Shown here piece by piece: positions 27,960 through 36,922 of a stretch of DNA of 64,000 bases. This DNA comes from JAWLFI01 sp964627995 (GTDB lineage: Bacteria; Bacteroidota; Bacteroidia; Chitinophagales; Saprospiraceae), in NCBI GenBank assembly GCA_964627995.1, contig CAZVLN010000001.1, forward strand, positions 1-64,000. Reading direction: 5' to 3'. A program made the translations under genes and the position numbers. The notes under the pieces were generated by a model. It saw only the letters and a program-made list of their open reading frames with translations, made no database searches and was not told the origin of the DNA. How positions within the stretch are numbered: position 1 is the stretch's first letter; every line of letters starts with the position of its first letter.

Positions 27960-28562
27960 ATGAGGGCAAAATTACTAATCCTATTCTTCTTTTTTGCAGG
28001 ATTTACCACAAAAGGTCAAATTGGCTTACAAGGACACTACCACACGTTGAATTCATTAGATGAACAGTCTACTGTTTACAATAGTTTCACGGGTGGCCTG
28101 GACTATTGGTTTAGGCTACCACGTGTTCGCCTGGAGTTCAGGCCTTTCCTGGGTGTTGAGCATCTGCAGAGCAGAAGCTCAAACCTTTCCTTTCAAGGAT
28201 TAACCTTTGAAATGCAAACTCTATTCTACCCCATGGATTGGTTTAACGACTGCCAATGTCCCACATTTGGCAAGACCAACGATTTTATCAAAAAAGGATT
28301 CTTCCTGACAGTAGCTCCATTTGCCAGCACTCCGATTTCTACTCCCGAAGCCTGGGATTCAGGTGCTGAATTCATTTGGGGATTAAAGGCCGGAGCTGGT
28401 CTGGATATTGGTTTATCAGACTATGTCACATTGAGTCCTTTTATACGCCTGGCCTATTTTAATGATCAAATCATTCGACGGGCCGACATTGAGAAATCGA
28501 GCTCTATTACTTTCCAAGTCGGGATCTTATTAGGTCTCCGATGGGATACTCAAAACTTCTAA
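27960..28562 (+). CDS. Secreted protein, predicted outer-membrane beta-barrel
   Basis: 200 aa from the ATG at 27960, chosen because it opens a clean signal peptide (MRAKLLILFFFFAGFTTKGQ); the frame itself extends to 27903. The mature part alternates hydrophobic and polar residues in short strands (LEFRPFLGVEHL, FIWGLKAGAGLDIGLSDYVTLSPFIRLAYF, ITFQVGILLGLRW), like small Bacteroidota outer-membrane barrels. No specific family recognised. Its stop abuts, with no gap, the stop of the convergent RNA methylase gene. Confidence 0.72.
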   Translation: MRAKLLILFFFFAGFTTKGQIGLQGHYHTLNSLDEQSTVYNSFTGGLDYWFRLPRVRLEFRPFLGVEHLQSRSSNLSFQGLTFEMQTLFYPMDWFNDCQCPTFGKTNDFIKKGFFLTVAPFASTPISTPEAWDSGAEFIWGLKAGAGLDIGLSDYVTLSPFIRLAYFNDQIIRRADIEKSSSITFQVGILLGLRWDTQNF

Positions 28563-29105
28563 TCATGCATGTAAATGCCCATTCAAGAGCGCATGCCAAC
28601 CGACTATTCCTGCACTTACTGCTACATTAAAAGAATGTTTTGTACCAAATTGCGGGATTTCCAGGGCGAGTTCCAGATAATCCAGGAATTCTTCAGAAAC
28701 CCCATCCACCTCATTCCCAAAGAACAAGGCATAACGAACCGAGGAGTTTGGTTTCCAGTTTTCTAACATCAGGCTATCTTTTGTTTGCTCCACTCCTGCC
28801 AAGACATATTCTCTTGCTTGTAGATACTCGATCAGTTTTGTGGCGTCCGAAAAGTACTTCCATGAGACCGAAGCCGTAGCTCCGATAGCTGTTTTGTTAA
28901 TTTCCTTGTGTGGAGGCTGCGCTGATATACCAAAAAGTAAAATTTCCTGAATCCCCAGTGCATCGGCAGTTCTGAACATACTGCCTACGTTTAGAGCTGA
29001 ACGAATGTTGTCAAGAACAAAAATTAAAGGGAATTTATCACTCTGCCTGAATTCTGAAACAGTTTTTCGCCCCAGTTCGTCCAGCTTTAATTTTCGGTAT
29101 TTCAT
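28563..29105 (-). CDS. TrmH/SpoU-family RNA 2'-O-methyltransferase
   Basis: 180 aa SPOUT methyltransferase acting on tRNA or rRNA. Motifs in order: LDNIRSALNVGSMFRTADALGIQEILLFG (motif 1, with the catalytic-type N..R), FFGNEVDGVSEEFLDY (motif 2) and IPQFGTKHSFNVAVSAGIVGWHAL (motif 3, SAM knot). There is no N-terminal substrate-binding domain, so it is a compact TrmL/TrmH-like member; the exact target nucleotide cannot be told. The start overlaps the pyrG stop by 4 nt (ATGA), indicating coupling. Confidence 0.9.
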   Translation of the reverse strand: MKYRKLKLDELGRKTVSEFRQSDKFPLIFVLDNIRSALNVGSMFRTADALGIQEILLFGISAQPPHKEINKTAIGATASVSWKYFSDATKLIEYLQAREYVLAGVEQTKDSLMLENWKPNSSVRYALFFGNEVDGVSEEFLDYLELALEIPQFGTKHSFNVAVSAGIVGWHALLNGHLHA

Positions 29106-30715
29106 TTTTCTTTGAGTTCTAATACCATTTGAACGAAAGAAACAAACAATGGATGAGGTTTTTCAACCCGACTTTTATACTCCGGATGATACTGGACTCC
29201 AACAAACCAGGGGTGGTTCTTTAATTCCATGATTTCGACCAGACCCGTTTCTGGATTTCTTCCTGAGGCTTTCATGCCCTTTTTCTCAAAAGCCTCTAAA
29301 TATTCGTTATTAAATTCATATCGGTGCCTGTGCCTCTCATCTACTCGTTCTGTTCCATATATTTTATGAGCGAGACTGCTCTTAGACAATCTACATTCAT
29401 ATTTACCCAGCCGCATCGTTCCACCCATATCATCCAAATCCTTTTGGTCAGGCATGATGTCAATAATGGGGTCAGGGGTGTCGGGCTGCCATTCTGCACT
29501 AGAAGCCTTCGGTAAATCCAAAACATTTCGAGCGAATTCGACCACGGCACATTGCATACCTAAGCAAATACCAAGGAATGGAATATTATTTTCTCTCACA
29601 AAACGAATAGCCTTAAGCTTCCCTTCGATACCCCGCGATCCAAATCCGGGTGCTACAATGATACCATCGTATTGTAACAATTCTTCCATTCTGTATTCAG
29701 CATCTTCCAAGCGCTCCGAATGAATGGGGATAACTTTTACTTCCGTCTCTGAAACAGCACCTGCGTGGTACAATGATTCATAAATGGATTTGTATGCATC
29801 CTGCAATTCATTGTATTTCCCAATTAACCCGATGCGAATTTCGTGAAGAGGGTTCTTTTGATGACCTAGAAAAACTTTCCACGCATCTAAATCAACAACC
29901 TCATTAAATTCAGTAATATTCATCTTTTTGAGCACCATTCGGTCTAACTTCTCTTTTAACATGAGAAGTGGAACATCATAAATAGAATTCGCGTCAATAG
30001 CCTCAATGACAGATTCTTGATCAACATTACAAAACAGGGCCAGTTTTGTGCGAATTTCTTGGGTCAGTTCGTGCTCTGTCCGACAAACTAAAAGGTCGGG
30101 CTGAATACCAGATGTAAGCAGTTCCTTAACTGAGTGTTGAGTGGGTTTTGTTTTTAATTCTTTTGCTGCTGAAAGGTAAGGTATGAGGGTAAGGTGAATG
30201 ACCAGGCAATTTTGGATGCCCAACTCGTTACGCAGTTGTCTCAGCGCTTCGATATAAGGTAGAGACTCAATATCTCCAACCGTTCCTCCTAATTCAGTAA
30301 TTATAATATCATGATCTCCAGTCTTACTCAGAGCGATGACCCGCTCTTTTATTTCATCTGTAATATGTGGAATGACCTGGACGGTTTTACCTAAATAATC
30401 CCCTCTTCGCTCTTTGTTGATAACGGTCTGATATATTCGACCGGTAGTCACATTATTGGCTTGCGACATAGACTGATTCAAAAATCGTTCGTAGTGCCCC
30501 AGATCCAAATCAGTTTCGGCACCATCGTCGGTAACATAGCATTCGCCATGTTCATAAGGATTGAGGGTTCCGGGATCTACGTTTATATAGGGATCAAACT
30601 TCTGGATGGTTACGCGGAGGCCCCTGGCTTGAAGGAGTTTGCCAAGCGAAGCAGCAATAATTCCTTTACCTAAGGATGAGGTCACTCCCCCCGTAACAAA
30701 GATATATTTAGACAT
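29102..30715 (-). CDS. pyrG: CTP synthase
   Basis: 537 aa, the standard length, starting at the ATG at 30715 (MSKYIFVTGGVTSSLGKGI); the frame extends 14 codons upstream but adds nothing family-like. Converts UTP to CTP using glutamine. The synthetase domain (about 1-270) has the P-loop above, DPYINVDPGTLNPYEHGE and ELGGTVGDIESLPYIEALRQ. The glutamine amidotransferase domain (about 290-537) has GICLGMQC with the nucleophilic cysteine and the QYHPEY His/Glu pair. Followed by, and coupled to, the RNA methylase gene. Confidence 0.97.
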   Translation of the reverse strand: MSKYIFVTGGVTSSLGKGIIAASLGKLLQARGLRVTIQKFDPYINVDPGTLNPYEHGECYVTDDGAETDLDLGHYERFLNQSMSQANNVTTGRIYQTVINKERRGDYLGKTVQVIPHITDEIKERVIALSKTGDHDIIITELGGTVGDIESLPYIEALRQLRNELGIQNCLVIHLTLIPYLSAAKELKTKPTQHSVKELLTSGIQPDLLVCRTEHELTQEIRTKLALFCNVDQESVIEAIDANSIYDVPLLMLKEKLDRMVLKKMNITEFNEVVDLDAWKVFLGHQKNPLHEIRIGLIGKYNELQDAYKSIYESLYHAGAVSETEVKVIPIHSERLEDAEYRMEELLQYDGIIVAPGFGSRGIEGKLKAIRFVRENNIPFLGICLGMQCAVVEFARNVLDLPKASSAEWQPDTPDPIIDIMPDQKDLDDMGGTMRLGKYECRLSKSSLAHKIYGTERVDERHRHRYEFNNEYLEAFEKKGMKASGRNPETGLVEIMELKNHPWFVGVQYHPEYKSRVEKPHPLFVSFVQMVLELKEK

Positions 30716-30878
30716 GCTGTAAATTTTCAGGTTGTTACGGAATGTAAAGGTACACAAAGAATTTCAAAGCTCAGGATTTTACTCCCCTGTTATCCATCTG
30801 AGATTAACTGTTTATTAAAACTTACATAATGCTGTAAACTCCAGCTGTAATTCTTAATTTTGAAATCAATCTAATAAT

Positions 30879-31913
30879 ATGGATTATACTTTAATCGTGA
30901 TGTGGGTCGGCTTTTTTTTGGCCTCATACTCTGTTGTTGGAAATGATGTCATCCAAACTTTGGGTACATTTCTTACATCCAACGAAGATCGGGCGCCCTG
31001 GTGGACACTATGGATATTTGCAGCTAGCATACTTTCGATCGCCCTTGTTTACGGTTTTTTGCAAAATGATATTTCCTACGGGCGATTAGATCGATTTAGT
31101 GCCCCTGAAGTTATGCCCTGGTATTATTTATTGCCTCCGATTGTATTGCTTCTTATTACGCGGTCTGGAATTCCCGTCAGTACGACTTTCATGATTCTCA
31201 CGCTATTCTCAATTCAAGATCTACCCGCAGAGTTTTCGACATTAATGGGTAGTATCTTCGATACCGAGCAGAAATTAGGAGGAATGATATACAAGTCAGT
31301 TCTCGGATATATTGTGGCTTTAAGTTCAGGGCTCATCATCTTTGTTGCTATCAGTCGCTATACAGAGCGGATATTCGTATTAAACCCGATACCAAAGGGC
31401 CAAAGATATATATGGACCATCATTCAATGGTGCACCACAGCATTTTTGTGGTTCCAATGGTTATCACAAGATTTGGCAAATATTTATATCTATTTTGGCG
31501 GAGGAGACGACCTGAATGTATTTGAGTTTATTATTAGCTTGTTAATTATTGTGGGCCTTTTAGGGTATATTTTTTATCGGAAAGGCGGCGCAGTTCAGGA
31601 TATTGTCCGTTCTAAATTTAACACTGCGGATATACGGTCTGCTACTTTTATTGATTTCATTTACGGAGTCATATTGTATATATTCAAGTATGACTATTTT
31701 GGAATTTGGGGCGGAAAAATCCCCATGTCTACCACCTGGATATTTGTCGGGCTATTAGCCGGCCGGGAAATGGGGATTGTATTAGTCCAAAATGGCTACG
31801 TAGCTCGAGCTATATTAAATATGTTATTTGCAGATCTGGGTAAGATCTTTTTTGGGCTTCTAGTTAGTATAGTTCTTGTGTTTTTAATCAAGTATCTATC
31901 AGTTATCATGTAA
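30879..31913 (+). CDS. Divergent PiT-family (inorganic phosphate) transporter-like membrane protein
   Basis: 344 aa with about 8-9 transmembrane segments. Two inverted half-signatures of the PiT family are visible: VVGNDVIQTLGTFL near the N-terminus (classical GANDVANAIGT) and two serine-threonine motifs, GIPVSTTFMI (about 94) and KIPMSTTW (about 280). PiT proteins move phosphate with H+ or Na+ (sometimes sulfate). The spacing is compressed and the second GAND-like motif is degenerate, so substrate is uncertain. A TAATTTTG -7-like box at 30855-30862 precedes the ATG at 30879. Convergent with the PAP2 gene, 4 nt apart. Confidence 0.72.
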   Translation: MDYTLIVMWVGFFLASYSVVGNDVIQTLGTFLTSNEDRAPWWTLWIFAASILSIALVYGFLQNDISYGRLDRFSAPEVMPWYYLLPPIVLLLITRSGIPVSTTFMILTLFSIQDLPAEFSTLMGSIFDTEQKLGGMIYKSVLGYIVALSSGLIIFVAISRYTERIFVLNPIPKGQRYIWTIIQWCTTAFLWFQWLSQDLANIYIYFGGGDDLNVFEFIISLLIIVGLLGYIFYRKGGAVQDIVRSKFNTADIRSATFIDFIYGVILYIFKYDYFGIWGGKIPMSTTWIFVGLLAGREMGIVLVQNGYVARAILNMLFADLGKIFFGLLVSIVLVFLIKYLSVIM

Positions 31914-31917
31914 ATTC

Positions 31918-32487
31918 CTAAGGTCGAAAATCTTCGCCCCATAAACGAAATGCTAATTTTCGCCAAGCATATAGTCCCAAATTGCCGGCGAGCACTCCAA
32001 CCAAAAATCCAAGCAGTATATCTGATGGATAATGAACACCCACATAGATTTGTGCGTATCCAATGCTTATTGCCCAAAAAAGTAAAAGAGCGACGGCAAG
32101 GCTATGTCCATAAAACAAAGAAAAAGCAAAGAAGACGGCCATTGCCATGTGATTGGCAGCGTGCGCAGAGCTCATGCTGTACCCGCTGCCGCATTTTACA
32201 AGAAGTCGAGCATCCACCGGCGAATCAGAATGGCAGGGACGCAACCTTTGAATTTGCTTCTTCAAAGCATAATTGGTAGTTCCATCAGATACGCCGACTG
32301 TAATAAAACAAAAAGCCAGCCAAACAAACGCCTTCCACTTATAACGAATTAGAGCCATCACAATCAATAGAAAATAAAAAGGAATCCAAAATCCTCCATC
32401 TCTAATCGGGGGTAAAACTGCATCTAAAAACCCGGTAGTAGCTGATTGATTAATCCACTCAAAAACGGCGATATCCCATTCTAACAT
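31918..32487 (-). CDS. PAP2-family membrane phosphatase
   Basis: 189 aa with about five transmembrane helices and the three phosphatase motifs: KKQIQRLRP (KxxxxxxRP), SMSSAHA (usual PSGH) and AQIYVGVHYPSD (SRxxxxxHxxxD, here beginning AQ). Such enzymes remove phosphates from undecaprenyl diphosphate, phosphatidate or lipid A. Motif 2 and the first residues of motif 3 deviate, but the key histidines (SSAH, GVHYPSD) are kept. The convergent PiT-like neighbour hints at phosphate handling, but that is weak. Start ATG at 32487, 12 nt after the methyltransferase stop. Confidence 0.85.
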   Translation of the reverse strand: MLEWDIAVFEWINQSATTGFLDAVLPPIRDGGFWIPFYFLLIVMALIRYKWKAFVWLAFCFITVGVSDGTTNYALKKQIQRLRPCHSDSPVDARLLVKCGSGYSMSSAHAANHMAMAVFFAFSLFYGHSLAVALLLFWAISIGYAQIYVGVHYPSDILLGFLVGVLAGNLGLYAWRKLAFRLWGEDFRP

Positions 32488-32499
32488 AATTATACTTTC

Positions 32500-33252
32500 C
32501 TATTTTTTAACGGCTCGAATTATGAGTCTATCTGAATTATTCGGATCAAAAGGATTCAAACGATAATCGCCATAAACTGCACTAATTTCAAGTGGAACCG
32601 AAGAAAATAAAGATTTGAAATCATCTAAAGTGAAAGCCTTAACCCGCTCTTCGAAGGTGAGTGAAGACTTATCTTCTGGCAGGACCTGAATCGTTTTTTT
32701 TACCTCACCGTCATCCAGGGATCGAGATAATTTGAAGGTGACATTATCAATTACCTTAGTCTCTATGGGCTTAATGGTATTCTCCAATTTTTTCACATTC
32801 AAAAAATCAATGATGCACTCGCCCCCTCTACGTAAAACAAGAGAAATATTTTCCAAGGTATTCTGATGCTCGACCCATGATTCAAAATATCCAAAACTGG
32901 TGAAAAAATTAAAAGCGTAATCAAATGACTCTTCATGAAATGGAAAAGGATAGCGCATATCGTGCTGAAAAAAGCTTGAATTTGTTCCTTTTGAAGAATT
33001 GGCTATATCTATATTCTCACTAGCAATATCTATACCGACTACATGATGCCCGTCTAATGCGAGTAAGCGTGAAAACCGCCCCTCGCCGCAGGCCACATCC
33101 AAAATACGAGAACCAGGAGGTATTTGTAGCTCAGTTTTAAGGTTCCTTAAAAAACGTTGCGCTTCGACTCCGTTTCTTTGGTTATAAAGGATATGATAAT
33201 ATGGAGAGTTGAACCAAAGTGTAAACCATTCCTTTTCCGTGTCAGATTCCAT
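32500..33252 (-). CDS. SAM-dependent class I methyltransferase
   Basis: 250 aa. Methyltransf_11/25-type Rossmann fold with SAM motif ILDVACGEGRFSRLLALDG (about 44-62), the acidic VVGIDIAS strand (motif II), FDYAFNFFTSFGYF and LRRGGECIIDFLN. The opening EWFTLWFNSPYYHILYNQR is typical of a Bacteroidota group of unassigned methyltransferases. Substrate unknown. Transcribed with, and 12 nt upstream of, the PAP2 gene; divergent from the phosphohexomutase. Confidence 0.85.
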   Translation of the reverse strand: MESDTEKEWFTLWFNSPYYHILYNQRNGVEAQRFLRNLKTELQIPPGSRILDVACGEGRFSRLLALDGHHVVGIDIASENIDIANSSKGTNSSFFQHDMRYPFPFHEESFDYAFNFFTSFGYFESWVEHQNTLENISLVLRRGGECIIDFLNVKKLENTIKPIETKVIDNVTFKLSRSLDDGEVKKTIQVLPEDKSSLTFEERVKAFTLDDFKSLFSSVPLEISAVYGDYRLNPFDPNNSDRLIIRAVKK

Positions 33253-33324
33253 CTAATATTCAGTTTATCTTAACAAAAGTCGTATTTTTACCTTATACTT
33301 AATAACGAACAAATATACAATACT

Positions 33325-34716
33325 TTGACGCTAATTAAATCTATCTCAGGATTCAGAGGCACCATAGGAGGAGTTGTGCATAATAATTTGACACCAATAG
33401 ACATCGTCCAATCAACCGCTGCTTTTGCACAATTTATGAACAACAAAATTGAGCAAGGAGCTAAGATTGTAGTGGGTCGGGATGGACGGAAGTCAGGGCC
33501 TCATGTTTTCGCTCTTGTTTCGGAAACTCTACGTTCGATGGGTTGTCATGTTATTGATGTAGGCCTAAGTACTACACCCACAGTAGAAATGGCAATTTTA
33601 CAACACGAGGCCGATGCCGGCATCGTACTAACCGCCAGTCATAACCCTATGGGGTGGAATGCTCTAAAACTGCTTGATTCGAAGGGTGAGTTTCTGGATA
33701 AAAAAACTGGAGAGGCTATCATAGCCCTTAGCAATAGCGATGAACTAACGTTCACTCCTATTGAGAACTGGGGAACGATTGAAATTGATAGGAATAGTAT
33801 TCAAAATCACATTGAAAGCATTTTAGCAGATGAATTGATTAAAGCAGAAGAGGTCAAGAAAAAGAAGTATCATGTCATAATTGACGCAATAAACTCAACG
33901 GGTGCCATCGCGATTCCGGCACTATTGGATGCCTTTAATTGTACCTATGAAATTATAAACGGTGAAGTAAATGGTGAATTTGCACATAATCCAGAACCTT
34001 TGTCCGCCAACCTTGAGGAATTAAAGTCTCAGGTTAAAGAGAGAAGGGCAGACTTAGGCATAGCTGTCGATCCAGATGTGGACCGCTTGGCTTTAGTTGA
34101 CGAGAATGGCAGATATATAGGTGAGGAATACACATTAGTGGTCGCTACGGACTTTGTATTAGCCTCAAAGGGAAAAGGCCATTTTGTTTCAAACCTTTCT
34201 TCATCCAAAGCACTTCAGGATTTTATTATTTCTAAGGGAGGAACCTATGAAAGCTCAGCGGTCGGAGAAGTTAACGTAGTCAAAAAAATGAAAGAAACAA
34301 ATGCCATTTTGGGTGGAGAAGGCAACGGAGGTGTTATTTATCCCGCTTTACATTACGGGCGAGATGCACTCGTAGGTGTTGCTTTCACTTTACAACATAT
34401 GACGAATCAAGATAAGCCTTTGAGTCAAATTGCTAAGCACTATCCTCGGTATGAAATGATTAAAGATAAAATCGCTCTACCCCGGGATATGGACATTCAA
34501 AAGCTGTTGGAGCGTCTTCAGCAATCGTTTCCGGGACACGACTGTATTACCATTGACGGGCTCAAAATTTTGTTTAATCAGGGATGGGTTCATCTGCGAG
34601 CATCGAATACTGAACCGATTCTTAGACTCTATGCGGAGCATCACACTCAAGAAAAGGCCCGATCATTAGCTAATAAGGTTCGAAGGGAGTTTGAACAGAT
34701 TATTGAATACCGATAA
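33325..34716 (+). CDS. glmM: Phosphohexomutase (phosphoglucosamine mutase / phosphomannomutase family)
   Basis: 463 aa alpha-D-phosphohexomutase. Motifs: phosphoserine loop TASHNP (Ser105), metal site DPDVDR, sugar-specificity loop GGEGNGG and phosphate-binding RASNTEPILR. Bacteroidota proteins of this type that start MTLIKSISGIRGTIGG are usually named GlmM (glucosamine 6-P to 1-P for peptidoglycan and LPS), but specificity between GlmM and phosphomannomutase cannot be settled here. The start codon is TTG at 33325: the conserved N-terminus TLIKSISGFRGTIGG begins right after it and no ATG precedes it in frame. Followed 14 nt later by the cysteine desulfurase gene. Confidence 0.85.
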   Translation: MTLIKSISGFRGTIGGVVHNNLTPIDIVQSTAAFAQFMNNKIEQGAKIVVGRDGRKSGPHVFALVSETLRSMGCHVIDVGLSTTPTVEMAILQHEADAGIVLTASHNPMGWNALKLLDSKGEFLDKKTGEAIIALSNSDELTFTPIENWGTIEIDRNSIQNHIESILADELIKAEEVKKKKYHVIIDAINSTGAIAIPALLDAFNCTYEIINGEVNGEFAHNPEPLSANLEELKSQVKERRADLGIAVDPDVDRLALVDENGRYIGEEYTLVVATDFVLASKGKGHFVSNLSSSKALQDFIISKGGTYESSAVGEVNVVKKMKETNAILGGEGNGGVIYPALHYGRDALVGVAFTLQHMTNQDKPLSQIAKHYPRYEMIKDKIALPRDMDIQKLLERLQQSFPGHDCITIDGLKILFNQGWVHLRASNTEPILRLYAEHHTQEKARSLANKVRREFEQIIEYR

Positions 34717-34730
34717 GACTTCACTACATT

Positions 34731-35873
34731 ATGAAAATATATTTCGATAACGCCGCATCAACACCGGTACACCCTGAAGTCAGGGATGTTATGATAGATT
34801 CCTTGAATGAAGATATTGGTAACCCTTCATCGATTCATGATCACGGTCGAAAAGGGAAAGCTAAAATAGAGCAGGCTCGAAAAGTAGTTGCCCAACACTT
34901 TCAAGCCTCACTCGGAGAAATTTTCTTCACCTCTGGTGGCACAGAATCGAATAATATGGCCTTAAAGTGCGCGGTAAGAGATTTGGGCGTGACTCATCTT
35001 ATTTCCATCCCCATAGAACACCATTGTGTACTTCACTCTATAGACCGAATAAGAAAACATCATCCAGAGGTTACTTCCTCTTTTCTAACGGTAGACTCTG
35101 AAGGTAAAATAAATCCCGATGAATTAAATCAGCAATTAGCTAGCCTGGAAAATAAAAAAGTTCTAGTCAGTATCATGCATGCCAACAATGAAATTGGGAC
35201 TATTCAAGATATGAAGCGCATATCCAATATTTGTGAGGAGCACGATGCCTATTTACATTCTGATACTGTTCAAACAGTAGCTCATTATCCCATAGATGTG
35301 AGCCAGACTCGAATTCACTTTTTAACAGGTTCTGCCCATAAGTTTCATGGTCCTAAGGGAGTGGGCTTTCTATATATGAATCAAGAAGCCATCCTCGAAC
35401 CCTTCATTGATGGTGGAGCGCAAGAGAGAAACATGAGAGCCGGAACTGAGAACATTACCGGAATTGTAGGAATGGCCGCTGCACTTGAATTGGCGAAAGA
35501 TCGACTTGAAGATGACCATGACCATATTTTAAAATTACGAAAAAAATTAAAAGATGGATTGACGGCATTAAATCCTGATATTACATTCAATGGTGCGCAA
35601 GACGCTCAATCTTTACTGCCAACCGTTTTGAATGTACAGTTCCCACCCCACCCTAAAAGTGACATGTTCTTAATGTATATGGATTTGAAGGGTATATCTG
35701 TCTCAGGAGGAAGTGCATGCAGCTCAGGAGCAAATCAAGGATCACATGTTATTAATGAAATTCTAGGTGATCAAGAAAAAGGAATGGCTGTTCGCTTTTC
35801 ATTTTCTAGATATAATACAGTCGAAGAAGTGGATCGCGTATTGGATGCAATTAAAGAAATTCTAGAGTGGTGA
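34731..35873 (+). CDS. Cysteine desulfurase (NifS/IscS family)
   Basis: 380 aa PLP enzyme giving sulfur from cysteine for Fe-S clusters or tRNA thiolation. Seen: YFDNAASTPVHPEV at the N-terminus, FTSGGTESNN, SGTAHK-type PLP lysine in TGSAHKFHGPKGVGF, and the mobile catalytic cysteine in SVSGGSACSSGANQ. The long SGGSACSSG loop places it in the IscS/NifS (group I) class rather than SufS. No iscU or sufBCD neighbours. Its TGA overlaps the GTG start of ribD, so the two are translationally coupled. Confidence 0.92.
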   Translation: MKIYFDNAASTPVHPEVRDVMIDSLNEDIGNPSSIHDHGRKGKAKIEQARKVVAQHFQASLGEIFFTSGGTESNNMALKCAVRDLGVTHLISIPIEHHCVLHSIDRIRKHHPEVTSSFLTVDSEGKINPDELNQQLASLENKKVLVSIMHANNEIGTIQDMKRISNICEEHDAYLHSDTVQTVAHYPIDVSQTRIHFLTGSAHKFHGPKGVGFLYMNQEAILEPFIDGGAQERNMRAGTENITGIVGMAAALELAKDRLEDDHDHILKLRKKLKDGLTALNPDITFNGAQDAQSLLPTVLNVQFPPHPKSDMFLMYMDLKGISVSGGSACSSGANQGSHVINEILGDQEKGMAVRFSFSRYNTVEEVDRVLDAIKEILEW

Positions 35874-36922
35874 TCTCCCATGAATTTTATATGGATCGAG
35901 CGATTCAGTTGGCGAATCATGGAGATAATCGCACAAAGACCAACCCAAAGGTAGGTGCGGTCATTGTTCATGAAGGGCGGATTATTGGGGAAGGTTGGCA
36001 TAGTGAATTCGGACAAGCTCATGCAGAAATAAATGCAATACGCTCTGTGCAAAAAGCCAACAAAAAGCTTTTACCTGAGTCAACCATTTATGTTACGCTA
36101 GAACCTTGCTCCTTTTTTGGAAAATCGCCTTCATGCGCGCTTAGAATTGTAAAAGAGGATTTCAAAAAAATTGTTGTTGGTGCGATTGATCCCAACCCAA
36201 AGGTTAGTGGTGGTGGATGTAAAATCTTAAGGGACGCCGGTCTAGAGGTTGTTATTGGTATTCGTAAAAACCAATGTGAACAATTGCTATTGCCATTTAC
36301 CATACAGCAAGAGAAAAGTCGGCCGTTTATCCATCTCAAGTGGGCTCAGTCCTACGATGGGTATTTAAGTATAAAGGGCAAACAAACACCTATCAGCCAC
36401 CCATACCTCAAATTCGTAACTCACCGCATTCGCGGAGAAAGCCAGGGTATTTTGGTAGGCACAGAAACATTGCTTATTGACAATCCGGGCCTGGACAATC
36501 GTTACGGCATTGGGGATAGCCCCGTTAAGATAATATTAGATCGTAAAGGGCGAATCCCAATTAAAAACTGGGCATTTTTATTGAGTAGAGGTCCTACCTT
36601 AGGTCTTGGTCCTGTAGACCACCCCCTAAAGCCCTATTTTGACAAATTTCTTGAGGTGGATAGCGAAATTTCTATTACTGATGTGTTAAAACTGGTATAC
36701 AAAGAAGGAATAGGTACATTGATGGTTGAAGGAGGAGCGCATCTTCTAAAATCATTTATTAAGCAAGACTTATGGGATAGAGCTACTGTGATAAAAAGTC
36801 CGAGATCGCTTAACGAAGGAGTAAAAGCGCCTCATTTAAACGGGCATCTTCTCAATAAAACTTCTGTAATTGACCATGATGTTTATGAAATAGCTCCTAA
36901 GAGTCTAGAACCTATTTATTGA
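35867..36922 (+). CDS. ribD: Bifunctional riboflavin deaminase/reductase
   Basis: Second and third steps of riboflavin synthesis: deaminates, then reduces the pyrimidine intermediate. 351 aa. Deaminase domain (about 1-145): HAEINAI and PCSFFGKSPSC supply the zinc ligands, with NPKVGAVIV. Reductase domain (about 150-345): FIHLKWAQSYDGY, ILVGTETLLIDNPGLD and MVEGGAHLLKSFI. The start is GTG, either 35867 or 35870; the latter gives a GTGA overlap with the cysteine desulfurase stop. Conserved HEFYMDRAIQLA lies just after both. Ends convergently with a 7-nt overlap with the YpdA-like gene. The other rib gene here is ribB at 60114-61253. Confidence 0.94.
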   Translation: MVISHEFYMDRAIQLANHGDNRTKTNPKVGAVIVHEGRIIGEGWHSEFGQAHAEINAIRSVQKANKKLLPESTIYVTLEPCSFFGKSPSCALRIVKEDFKKIVVGAIDPNPKVSGGGCKILRDAGLEVVIGIRKNQCEQLLLPFTIQQEKSRPFIHLKWAQSYDGYLSIKGKQTPISHPYLKFVTHRIRGESQGILVGTETLLIDNPGLDNRYGIGDSPVKIILDRKGRIPIKNWAFLLSRGPTLGLGPVDHPLKPYFDKFLEVDSEISITDVLKLVYKEGIGTLMVEGGAHLLKSFIKQDLWDRATVIKSPRSLNEGVKAPHLNGHLLNKTSVIDHDVYEIAPKSLEPIY

